Part shown: positions 57,096 through 64,000 of the stretch, one piece after another
Position numbering within the stretch: position 1 is the stretch's first letter
Layout of the letters: each line of letters begins with the position of its first letter
Made by a program: the position numbers and the translations under genes
Origin: Frankia sp. RB7
GTDB lineage: Bacteria > Pseudomonadota > Alphaproteobacteria > Rhizobiales > Xanthobacteraceae
Direction: 5' to 3'
NCBI GenBank assembly: GCA_030403585.1
Contig: JAUEPE010000003.1
Location: 124,001-188,000, forward strand
Length of the DNA: 64,000 nucleotides
Notes under the pieces: generated by a model
Database searches by the model: none
Told to the model about the DNA's origin: nothing
The model's input: only the letters and a program-made list of their open reading frames with translations

Positions 57096-58496
57096 TCATC
57101 TGGCAGGCCTTCTGCCTCCATGGGCCGGAGCCTTCGAAGCCCCGACTGGGTTGAGGGTTTGAGGTAGACGCGCGCTGTCGCGGCGGTGGGTTCGCAGTCG
57201 CAACCTGCGGCGCGCGACGGTGATGTGGCGCAGCAGCTGGTGTGGTGACCAGCGCTGCGAACCGTGCTGTGTTGCGAACAATTCGTGCTCGATGGCGCCG
57301 ATCTGTCCTTCCAGGGCAGGATCGCACGCGACGCTCTTGAAGGCGCTGATCGTAGTCCGCGAGGACGTGGCCTCGAGATGCGGCAGCCAGTCCAGCAATG
57401 CGAAATACGCGGTGCTTGCGTCTCGATGGCGAACCGCACGGCGAAGCCGGTCGAACGCAAAGGCCTCGGATTGCAGATAGACCTCCCGCCGGCGGCGATA
57501 ATAATCCGCGGTTCGCCGCGTCATGCCGGGTGCGAACCAGCCAAGTGCGACGGCAACGATGGTCACGACCAGTACGGATAGCCAGTGATCCGCAACGAGG
57601 TCGACGAGGCCGTTCCACGTCCAACTCACGTCGGGGCCGTCGATAGGCGCCGCGCCTCGTGACGCCGGATCGGCCATCACCTTCAGCGGCACGGCATCGA
57701 GATGAACCCGCTCGACCTTGCCGTTGCCGACGTTCCACCAGCCGATATCGATTGCGGGCAGGGAATAGTCGCCCGGGCGTTCCAGCATATAGGTCGCGGA
57801 ATCGACGCGGGTCGAGGTCGCGACACCGGTGCGGCCTTCCGTCTTGTCCGCGAGGTCGGGTTGCGCGGGATAGAGTTTGAGACCGTCGATATCGGCGAAC
57901 GGCTGCGGGGGCAGCAGCATCGCCGGCGTCCCCTGGGCCGCGATCGTCACGATTCGCGTGACGGCATCGCCCGGCTTGAGCTGATCCGAGGAGCGCCTGA
58001 TCGTTTGCTCGACGTTCAGCCGGGTTGCCGACAGAAATGGCTGAAGCTCGGCCGCGGCATCCGGAATGAAGGCTTCAAACGAAACACGCGGCAGCACGAT
58101 ATCGAGTTCGCGCGTCGACGGAGGCTCGGCGGCATATTTGACGTGGACCTTCTGGTCCGAAACGGCGTAGGAGCCGGGCTCCTGCGGATAGATGGCATAT
58201 TCGAAGCGTACCCCCGCGTAGAACACGCCGTCCCGCTGCTCGTTGGTGTTGACGCTCTGCAATTGCCGGGTCACGGCATTACGCAGCTGGAAGTCGGGCA
58301 ATTCGGGCGGCGACGTCATGTAGTTCGGCGCCAGCACGACGATGTGGAGTGTCGCCTGCTGCCCGACGACCACGCGTGGCGGATCGATGGTCACCTGCAC
58401 AGTCGGCTCGGACGTGACAGGCAGTTGCGCCCGCCCATCTTGCGATGGCAGCGCGACCGCGGGCAGCAAGGCGATGGCAGCGAGCCAATGTCTCAT
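57096..58496 (-). CDS. BatD-like membrane protein
   Basis: A 466-residue protein with a signal peptide (cleavage near GRAQ) and extracytoplasmic Ig-like domains containing PTVQVTIDPPRVVVGQQATL and the repeat-like TRELDIVLPRVSFEAF. A TM at about residues 305-325 (WLSVLVVTIVAVALGWFAP) leads to a cytoplasmic tail of about 140 residues (YYRRRREVYLQSEAFAFDRLRRAVRH). It corresponds to BatD of Bat/aerotolerance operons, which form a MoxR-VWA membrane complex. It overlaps the upstream VWA/TPR gene by four bases and is followed, after 82 bases, by the sulfatase. Confidence 0.78.
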   Translation of the reverse strand: MRHWLAAIALLPAVALPSQDGRAQLPVTSEPTVQVTIDPPRVVVGQQATLHIVVLAPNYMTSPPELPDFQLRNAVTRQLQSVNTNEQRDGVFYAGVRFEYAIYPQEPGSYAVSDQKVHVKYAAEPPSTRELDIVLPRVSFEAFIPDAAAELQPFLSATRLNVEQTIRRSSDQLKPGDAVTRIVTIAAQGTPAMLLPPQPFADIDGLKLYPAQPDLADKTEGRTGVATSTRVDSATYMLERPGDYSLPAIDIGWWNVGNGKVERVHLDAVPLKVMADPASRGAAPIDGPDVSWTWNGLVDLVADHWLSVLVVTIVAVALGWFAPGMTRRTADYYRRRREVYLQSEAFAFDRLRRAVRHRDASTAYFALLDWLPHLEATSSRTTISAFKSVACDPALEGQIGAIEHELFATQHGSQRWSPHQLLRHITVARRRLRLRTHRRDSARLPQTLNPVGASKAPAHGGRRPAR

Positions 58497-60016
58497 GGCG
58501 ATGCTCCCGCTTGCGCCGGCGCGGCCGCCTGGATTGCGAATTTCAGCTTGAGGAAGTCTGCGGGCGAGGTCTGGACCTGGCGCATCCAGGCTTCGGCCGC
58601 GCCTGCGGTGGTGACGTCCTGCGGCGTGACCTTGATCGTCTTGCCGCCTTTCTGCTTGGGGTCGACGCGCATCTCGTCGGCCTTTTGGTCCGGCGGCGCG
58701 CCATCGTTCTGCTCCTGCTTGCGACGCATCGCTTCCTTGGCGTCCAGCGCGGCCTGCACGATGGCGCGATTGGTCTTGGCGGCAAGATTGCCCGGCTGAA
58801 CCTTCAGCAAATCGTCATAGGCCTTGATCGCCTTTTCGAAGGCGTGGTTCTGGGCCTGGGCGTTGCCGAGTGCGAACGTTCCCTCAGGTGTCTCGACCTT
58901 CGCGAATTCCTGCGCAGCCACGATGAAATCGTACGCGCGGTATGCGGAGATGCCCCGCCACATCGGATCGGCGAACAGATTTGCCGCGGCACGATAGTCA
59001 CCGCGGTCGAACGCGAGCCGGCCCTGCTGGTCCGGCGTCAACCAAAGGCTGACGAAGCGCGATGTATGTTCCGCCCTCGATGGTTCCGGATGCGCCACGA
59101 TGAGGAGGGCAACGACCCACGCGACCGTGGTGCCGCGCCGAAACCAGAGCAGGCTCAGCAGCGCCAGCGGCGGCAGCAGCCAGAAACCTTCGTCTTGCCA
59201 CCGCGTACCGAACGCATCGCCCTCGGCGGACTGGAACCGCGTGTCGATCCGCCGCTCCAGCCGCAGAATGTCGCTGCCGTCGATGCTGACCCGGACGGCG
59301 TCGCTCCCGAGCGGCACGGACGCGGAGCCGGCGTTCATGGCGAGCATCACGACATTGTTCCGCCCGGCCGCCTGCCGGATCGCCGCGGCGTCGGCAGCGC
59401 CGAGCTCGTCCGCGACCAGCAGGATCGTCCCGGCGACCGGCTCGGTCGCGAGGGATTGTGCAGCCAGGGCAACCGCACCCGCCACGTTCCTGCCGTCTGA
59501 GGGCATCAATCCCGGCGTCAGCGCGGCGAGAAACGGCGCGATCACGGCGCGGTCGTCGGTCAGGGGCATGACCAGATGCGCCGTGCCGGCATAGGCGATC
59601 AGCCCGGTCCTGGCGCCGGCGCGCGCCGCAAGAAGATCGCCGATCTTCTGCTTGGCGCGTTCGAGGCGCGAGGGCGCGACGTCGCTCTCGCTCATCGACG
59701 ACCCGACCGCGAGCGCGATCATCAGAGGCGCCTTGTCCTCGACGAAGGGCGGCAGCTCGCGCCGCCAGGTTGGGCCGGACAGCGCGATGATGCCGAGCGT
59801 CATGGCGGTTGCAACGAGATACAACGGATTGATGCTGCGCCCCCCGCCGGGCTGCACGATCAGATGGTCGAGAAGATGCGGCGCAATGACGCCGCCCCAT
59901 TGCGCGCGCACGCTGTGTCGCCACCGCAGAAGCACGACCGCGGCGGCAAGCGGGATCAATGCAACGAGCCACAGCGGACGCAGCAGGTGAAAGGATATGG
60001 TGGCGGCGTCATGCAT
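58493..60016 (-). CDS. BatB/C-like VWA membrane protein with TPR, degenerate MIDAS
   Basis: A 507-residue protein. TM helices at about 10-28 and 64-80 and near 290-315 surround a VWA domain (about 93-270). The metal site reads AVGSSMSESD, lacking the first Asp of DxSxS, and no clear MIDAS Thr is seen, so metal binding may be lost. C-terminal TPR repeats (from about 355, YRAAANLFADPMWRGISAYRAYDF, then AIKAYDDLLKVQPGNLAAKTN) and a Lys-rich linker follow. It thus looks like BatB fused to BatC. It overlaps BatA-like by eight bases and BatD-like by four. Confidence 0.8.
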   Translation of the reverse strand: MHDAATISFHLLRPLWLVALIPLAAAVVLLRWRHSVRAQWGGVIAPHLLDHLIVQPGGGRSINPLYLVATAMTLGIIALSGPTWRRELPPFVEDKAPLMIALAVGSSMSESDVAPSRLERAKQKIGDLLAARAGARTGLIAYAGTAHLVMPLTDDRAVIAPFLAALTPGLMPSDGRNVAGAVALAAQSLATEPVAGTILLVADELGAADAAAIRQAAGRNNVVMLAMNAGSASVPLGSDAVRVSIDGSDILRLERRIDTRFQSAEGDAFGTRWQDEGFWLLPPLALLSLLWFRRGTTVAWVVALLIVAHPEPSRAEHTSRFVSLWLTPDQQGRLAFDRGDYRAAANLFADPMWRGISAYRAYDFIVAAQEFAKVETPEGTFALGNAQAQNHAFEKAIKAYDDLLKVQPGNLAAKTNRAIVQAALDAKEAMRRKQEQNDGAPPDQKADEMRVDPKQKGGKTIKVTPQDVTTAGAAEAWMRQVQTSPADFLKLKFAIQAAAPAQAGASP

Positions 60017-61007
60017 GGCTGACAGCCTTCACCCGGCGCCATTCGCTTCCGAGCAGCAGCGCAAGCCACAGCAGCAGCGCGAGGATGACGGCTGCGCCCA
60101 ACGGCCATTGAAACAGTGGCAGCTTCGGCCGCCATGACAGCGTCTCCAGTTTCGCTGGCGCCAGCCGGTCGATATCGGCATAGATCGCCTGCAACTGCGC
60201 GCCGTCCTCGGCGCGAAAGAAATGACCGCCGGTCGTGCCTGCAACGGATTGCAGGACGCTGAGATCGACACGGTTCTCGCCGGTCGCCGCGGGATCGCCG
60301 ACGCCGATCGTGTAGACGGCGACATCGTTCTGCTGCGCGATATCGGCGGCATGTTCGGGCGGCACCCGGCTTGCCGTATCATTGCCGTCGGTCAGCAAGA
60401 TCAGGAGCTTCTGTTTCGCCGTGCTGGTCGCAAAGGTCTTGATGGCCAGCCCGATGGTGTCGCCGATCGCGGTCTGCTGGCCGGCCATCCCGACTGCGGT
60501 CTGGTCGAGCAATTGCTGCGCCGTCTGGAGATCCTGGGTGAATGGCACCTGGACATAGGCCCTGGTGCCGAACAGGATCAGCGCGACGCGGTCGCCCTTG
60601 CGGCGCGCGATGAAATCCTTGATGACGCGCTTGACCCCGTCGAGCCGCGTCAGGGTCGCCCCATCGGGCGTCTTGAAGTCGTGCTGATCCATCGATCCCG
60701 ATATGTCGATCGCCAGGATCAGATCACGCGCGGACACCTCTCGCGTCACGGGATCGCCGACCCATTGCGGCCTTGCGAGCGCCATGACCAGCAGGATCCA
60801 GATCGCGACCGCCACGATCATCTGCAAGGCGCGGCGCTCCAGCACCACGGCGCCCCGCTGCGGGGTCTGTCCAGTCGCGGCCGCCAGCCGCTCGAAGAAC
60901 GGCACCTGGACCGAAGCCTGCCGCGCGCGATAGGGCGGCAGCCACCACCACACCAAGATCGGCAGCGGCAGCAACAGGAACATCCATGGCCAGGCGAACT
61001 CAAGCAT
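60009..61007 (-). CDS. BatA-like VWA membrane protein
   Basis: A 332-residue protein with N-terminal helices (about 3-25 and 63-80) and a C-terminal helix (about 300-322), around a VWA domain with the intact MIDAS DISGSMDQHDF near residue 95, a conserved Thr in GQQTAIGDTIG and Asp in LLTDGND. VWA proteins of this type are clients or partners of MoxR ATPases. ATG 61007 is preferred (MLEFAWPWMF). It overlaps the DUF4381 gene by eight bases. Confidence 0.87.
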   Translation of the reverse strand: MLEFAWPWMFLLLPLPILVWWWLPPYRARQASVQVPFFERLAAATGQTPQRGAVVLERRALQMIVAVAIWILLVMALARPQWVGDPVTREVSARDLILAIDISGSMDQHDFKTPDGATLTRLDGVKRVIKDFIARRKGDRVALILFGTRAYVQVPFTQDLQTAQQLLDQTAVGMAGQQTAIGDTIGLAIKTFATSTAKQKLLILLTDGNDTASRVPPEHAADIAQQNDVAVYTIGVGDPAATGENRVDLSVLQSVAGTTGGHFFRAEDGAQLQAIYADIDRLAPAKLETLSWRPKLPLFQWPLGAAVILALLLWLALLLGSEWRRVKAVSHA

Positions 61008-61503
61008 GGTGCCCCCTGATCCAGCGACGGACGAGGCGGGAGAGTGATTGAATCTCGGCTTCGTTCGGCTCAATGGGCTGATAGGAGCCGCTGACCAGCA
61101 AGCGGCCTACTCCTCGCGAGAACTCCTGTCCGTCATAGGTACGATCGAGAAACGAAAGCCATGCCGGACCGGCGAGGGAGGCCACTTGCTCGCGGGAAAA
61201 GGCTGTAAGCGCAGTTCGTCGGACAAGCAGGGTCAGCCCCGTCAATAGCTGTTCGCGGCCAGACGAGTTTGTCTGTTCCATCGAACTCAACTCGGCAAGC
61301 GCCTCGCGCCGATAGCGGTTGACGCGCCGATAGCGCACCAGCCGCCATGCGGATGCGATCACGATCGTCAGAAGCAGCACAATCGCGATCCGCGATTCCC
61401 AAGTCTGGGGCCACAGACCCACCTCGTGCGGCAGCGAGATGTCGACCAGGCCGGCCACCGGATCGGTATCGACGGGGGGTGCTTGAGCCAAGAGTTCAGC
61501 CAA
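61000..61503 (-). CDS. DUF4381 membrane protein
   Basis: A 167-residue protein matching DUF4381, found in Bat/MoxR operons. TTG 61503 is the likely start: GGAGG lies seven bases upstream, and the resulting PLAELLAQAPPV N-terminus agrees with the family. It overlaps the DUF58 stop by eight bases. A TM lies at about residues 39-56 (SRIAIVLLLTIVIASAWRLV), and a cytoplasmic helical tail follows (REALAELSSMEQTN...LLVRRTALTAFSREQV). The ATG at 61542 would add 13 residues. Its role in the complex is unknown. Confidence 0.8.
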   Translation of the reverse strand: MAELLAQAPPVDTDPVAGLVDISLPHEVGLWPQTWESRIAIVLLLTIVIASAWRLVRYRRVNRYRREALAELSSMEQTNSSGREQLLTGLTLLVRRTALTAFSREQVASLAGPAWLSFLDRTYDGQEFSRGVGRLLVSGSYQPIEPNEAEIQSLSRLVRRWIRGHHA

Positions 61504-62476
61504 GGGTTGCCTCCGCTCCTCGGTGGCCGCCGCCGCGACCATGCCTGGCTGGCATCGCGCCAAGCAGGCGACGAAGTTGCGCTGCGGTCTCCTCGGCTGC
61601 GCTGAGCGGCAGCACGGGAACACCGAGTTCCTGCGTCAAGGCAAAGACGCCCTTCAACCGCTCCTCTGTCGCCTGTGAAATGTTCTTGCGCACGCTGTCG
61701 CGCCCGACTTCGAGCCTGATCTGTAGCTCGCCGTCAGTCACGGTCATGCTGGCAGAGGGGGGCAGGTCGCTTTGCAGGGGATCGTGGACCAGCAGGGCAA
61801 CGACGTCATTATGCTGTGCCATTGCGCCGATCATCTTGCGCGTCGCGTCGTCGGCGCCGTCGAAATCGCTGATGATGACCACGACCGCATCGTGCAGCGC
61901 GCGGCGCAGGGCATGCTCCAGCGCCGTGTTGAGCATGGCCGGTGCAGAGACGAGACCGCGGCCGACGCCCAACGCCTGGTTTTGCGCAACGATGGCCGAG
62001 AGCATCTGGAGCACAGTGGCGCGGCTGCGCCGCGCGCTGACCTCGACGAGATCGCGGTCACCGAAGATGATTGCCCCGACCCGGTCGCCGACACCAAGCA
62101 CCCGCCACGCGCCGATCGACGCAGCCTGTGCCGCGGTCACCGATTTCATCGCGAGCCGGCTGCCGAAGAACATTGACAGGCGCTGGTCGACCACGAGGAT
62201 CGTCTGCCGATCGCGCTCCTCGTTGAAAACCCGAATATGTGGTTTCTGGAGCCGCGCCGTCACTTTCCAGTCGATCGAACGGACGTCGTCGCCGGCGCGA
62301 TAGTCCCGGATTTCCTCGAAGTTGAGCCCGCGTCCGCGCATGCGCGAGGCGAAGCGACCGGACAACAGGCTGTGCACCGGCTGGCGCGGCAGGAACGACA
62401 CCTTACGTCCGCGATATTCGAGCGCGATCAGGTCGTCGAGACTGACATAGACACCGGGCGAGCTGGCTGATGTCAT
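61496..62476 (-). CDS. DUF58 VWA-like protein
   Basis: A 326-residue soluble protein. The N-terminal part carries the DUF58 signature GRGLNFEEIRDYRAGDDVRSIDWKVTARL, and the rest is a VWA-like fold with ILVVDQRLSMFFGS in the MIDAS position, where the first Asp is present but the Ser pattern is altered. DUF58 proteins always accompany MoxR ATPases. It starts seven bases after the moxR stop and overlaps the DUF4381 gene. A longer frame to 62500 adds eight residues. Confidence 0.89.
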   Translation of the reverse strand: MTSASSPGVYVSLDDLIALEYRGRKVSFLPRQPVHSLLSGRFASRMRGRGLNFEEIRDYRAGDDVRSIDWKVTARLQKPHIRVFNEERDRQTILVVDQRLSMFFGSRLAMKSVTAAQAASIGAWRVLGVGDRVGAIIFGDRDLVEVSARRSRATVLQMLSAIVAQNQALGVGRGLVSAPAMLNTALEHALRRALHDAVVVIISDFDGADDATRKMIGAMAQHNDVVALLVHDPLQSDLPPSASMTVTDGELQIRLEVGRDSVRKNISQATEERLKGVFALTQELGVPVLPLSAAEETAAQLRRLLGAMPARHGRGGGHRGAEATLG

Positions 62477-62483
62477 GACGGCC

Positions 62484-63518
62484 TCACGCTGCAGCGACAA
62501 GTTCAGTGATCTTGTCGATCACCTGGTCGGGCGTCACGCCCTGCGACACGGCCTCGTAGCTGAGGATCAAGCGATGCCGCAGGCAGTCGTGGATCACCGC
62601 GCGGATATGGTCGGGGGTCACGAACTCATATTCGTCAAGCCAGGCCCGTGCACGCGCGCAACGGTCGAGCGCGAGGCTGCCGCGCGGGCTGGCGCCGACC
62701 TGGATCCATTTGCCGAGCGGATCGCCGTAACGGCTCGGAAAGCGCGTCGCGTAGACGACGTCCACCATATATTTCTGGGCGAGGTCGGAGACGAAGATCC
62801 CGTCGATCTCGCTGCGCGCGTCCAGGACTGCTTGTTGCGGGATCGGCGGCAGCTCCGCGGCGTGATCCTTCGGCGTCTGCGCGTTCTCTGCGCGATTGAG
62901 CTTGATGATCTCGCCTTCGACGGCCTCGTCCGGGTAGGTGATGACGACATGCATCAGGAAGCGGTCGAGCTGGGCCTCCGGCAGCGCATAGGTGCCTTCC
63001 TGTTCGATCGGGTTCTCGGTCGCAAGCACCATGAACAGGTCCGGCATCTTGTAGGTTTTGCCGGCGACGGTGACCTGGCGCTCCTCCATCGCTTCGAGCA
63101 GTGCGGACTGCACCTTTGCCGGCGCGCGATTGATCTCGTCGGCGAGCACGAGGTTGGCGAAGATCGGTCCCTTCTGGAACTGAAACTGGCCGCCCTTGTC
63201 GGTCTGGACGTAGATCTCGGCGCCGGTCACGTCCGACGGCAGGAGATCAGGCGTGAATTGCACGCGCGACAGATCTGCTGCGAGATGCTTCGCCAGCGTC
63301 TTGACCGCGCGGGTCTTGGCAAGGCCCGGCAGGCTCTCGATCAGAAGATTGCCGTTGGCGAGCAGCCCGATCAGCATGCTCTCGACCAGATGATCCTGAC
63401 CGAGCACTGACCTTCCGATCCGTGTCTTGAGATCCAGCAGGACTTCGCGTGCGGACGACGTCCCGGCACCCTGAGACGCTGGAGCCGCCGTGAGTTTGCT
63501 TGGGCCTCCGTCTGGCAT
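62484..63518 (-). CDS. MoxR-family AAA+ ATPase
   Basis: A 344-residue MoxR ATPase. Walker A is ESLPGLAKTRAV near residue 62, Walker B LVLADEINRAPAKVQSALLEAMEE, and sensor ATENPIEQEGTYALPEAQLDRF. The C-terminal lid (from about 240) has VVYATRFPS and ASPRGSLALDRCARARAWL. MoxR proteins act as chaperones that remodel VWA-domain clients. The ATG at 63518 is chosen; an ATG at 63551 would extend it by 11 residues. It is separated by 99 bases from the upstream sulfatase gene. Confidence 0.92.
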   Translation of the reverse strand: MPDGGPSKLTAAPASQGAGTSSAREVLLDLKTRIGRSVLGQDHLVESMLIGLLANGNLLIESLPGLAKTRAVKTLAKHLAADLSRVQFTPDLLPSDVTGAEIYVQTDKGGQFQFQKGPIFANLVLADEINRAPAKVQSALLEAMEERQVTVAGKTYKMPDLFMVLATENPIEQEGTYALPEAQLDRFLMHVVITYPDEAVEGEIIKLNRAENAQTPKDHAAELPPIPQQAVLDARSEIDGIFVSDLAQKYMVDVVYATRFPSRYGDPLGKWIQVGASPRGSLALDRCARARAWLDEYEFVTPDHIRAVIHDCLRHRLILSYEAVSQGVTPDQVIDKITELVAAA

Positions 63519-63617
63519 GGAATTCTCACTCACATTCCGAGACGTTCGCATCCCGCGAACGTCGACTTGTTCACGACCACGCATGGCGGCGTGGCATTCA
63601 CGCAGGATCTCAGTGCC

Positions 63618-64000
63618 TCATTTGTTGGGATTGGCCTGGTAGATTTTCTCCATGGCGTCACCGATGGTGAAGCTCGCCGCCTTGGCACGCGGCGGGAAGT
63701 CCTTGAAGCTTTCCAGGTATTTCCCGACGACGGCCTGCGCCGGCACGATGAGGAACATGCGGTGTGCCGTCCAGTCGCCATAGTACGTGCTGGATGGGCC
63801 CCGTTCGAAAGGGTCCGAGCGCAGATTGTAGAGCATGGGGGCACGCAGCTTCGTGAACTGGCCTTGCCAGGGTCCCAGCGGGGTCTTCGGATCGACTTCG
63901 GCGTGCTGCTCCAGGAAGGTCACCTTCCAGTCGCGGAGGCGAATGGCCATCAGGTCGCCGTCGTCACTCCAGTACAGAAACTCCTGGCGTGGCGACTCCT
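63618..64000 (-). CDS. Sulfatase, C-terminal part, cut at the window edge
   Basis: An open frame entering from the right edge encodes the last 126 residues of a sulfatase. Landmarks shared with the sulfatase at 55334-57013: EFLYWSDDGDLMAIRLRDWK near the top, LYNLRSDPFERG, and the segment MFLIVPAQAVVGKYLESF. The catalytic Cys and the metal site are outside the window. The protein ends DAMEKIYQANPNK and stops at 63618. It is the likely first visible gene of the block. Confidence 0.82.
   Translation of the reverse strand, partial: ESPRQEFLYWSDDGDLMAIRLRDWKVTFLEQHAEVDPKTPLGPWQGQFTKLRAPMLYNLRSDPFERGPSSTYYGDWTAHRMFLIVPAQAVVGKYLESFKDFPPRAKAASFTIGDAMEKIYQANPNK

Overview
The window is a 64 kb piece of a high-GC alphaproteobacterial chromosome, most likely Bradyrhizobium or a close Rhizobiales relative. 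The basis is protein-level recognition of several families: Omp25/31-type porins, a SUF operon without a linked iscR, class I PHA synthase, and the aminotransferase-hom-glpX order. Dispersed palindromic repeats of a kind I associate with Bradyrhizobium (GTCCCGGC/GCCGGGAC, GTAGCCCGGAT/ATCCGGGCTAC, CATTCCGGG/CCCGGAATG) add support. I see no rRNA, tRNA, CRISPR array, transposase or phage gene. The assignment to genus is inference.

Layout, left half. 1-4.3 kb: the tail of anmK, a GST gene behind three ATGCA-N2-TGCAT palindromes, an alpha/beta hydrolase, and a divergent LytTR regulator/acyltransferase pair. 4.35-11.3 kb: a complete SUF iron-sulfur operon (IscS/NifS-type desulfurase, sufB, sufC, sufD, sufS, sufT-like, sufA). 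11.5-19.7 kb: a TfoX-N protein, a stand-alone FabA, a GGDEF protein, RhlE, and an AraC regulator divergent from a caspase-fold protein, then an FAD monooxygenase. 19.9-30 kb: three intact Omp25/31 porins and one decapitated porin copy, an SDR with a small membrane protein, parE, a DedA protein, paiB-argC and a methyltransferase. 30-38 kb: MAPEG, phaC, a lipoprotein, and aminotransferase-hom-glpX-HAD. 38-46 kb looks more accessory: a Cox11-cytochrome c fusion, a ClC channel, a frameshifted NmrA-like pseudogene whose intact paralog lies 3.4 kb away, TSUP, an SBP-fold protein without signal peptide, and LysR.

Right end. From 64.0 down to 45.96 kb every gene is on the minus strand, with overlaps or gaps under about 100 bp. 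Order in the direction of transcription: sulfatase (partial), MoxR, DUF58, DUF4381, VWA (BatA-like), VWA/TPR (BatB/C-like), BatD-like, sulfatase, exported HAD phosphatase, Gly/Arg-rich exported protein, two DUF1254/DUF1214 proteins, DUF3302, HlyD-type fusion protein, SphA-like outer-membrane protein, Cache-class III cyclase, and a substrate-binding protein. This 17-gene envelope block is the best candidate for an undescribed system: an AAA+/VWA module placed between two paralogous sulfatases and linked to a transport and cAMP-sensing module.

A second candidate is the paiB-argC leader. A good sigma-70-like promoter (TTGACG-N17-TATAGC) would start the transcript almost at the ATG of a 25-codon ORF with five consecutive Arg codons. 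It is followed by RNA elements able to pair with the paiB ribosome-binding site, which suggests a leaderless arginine-sensing leader peptide. Only the sequence pattern supports this so far.
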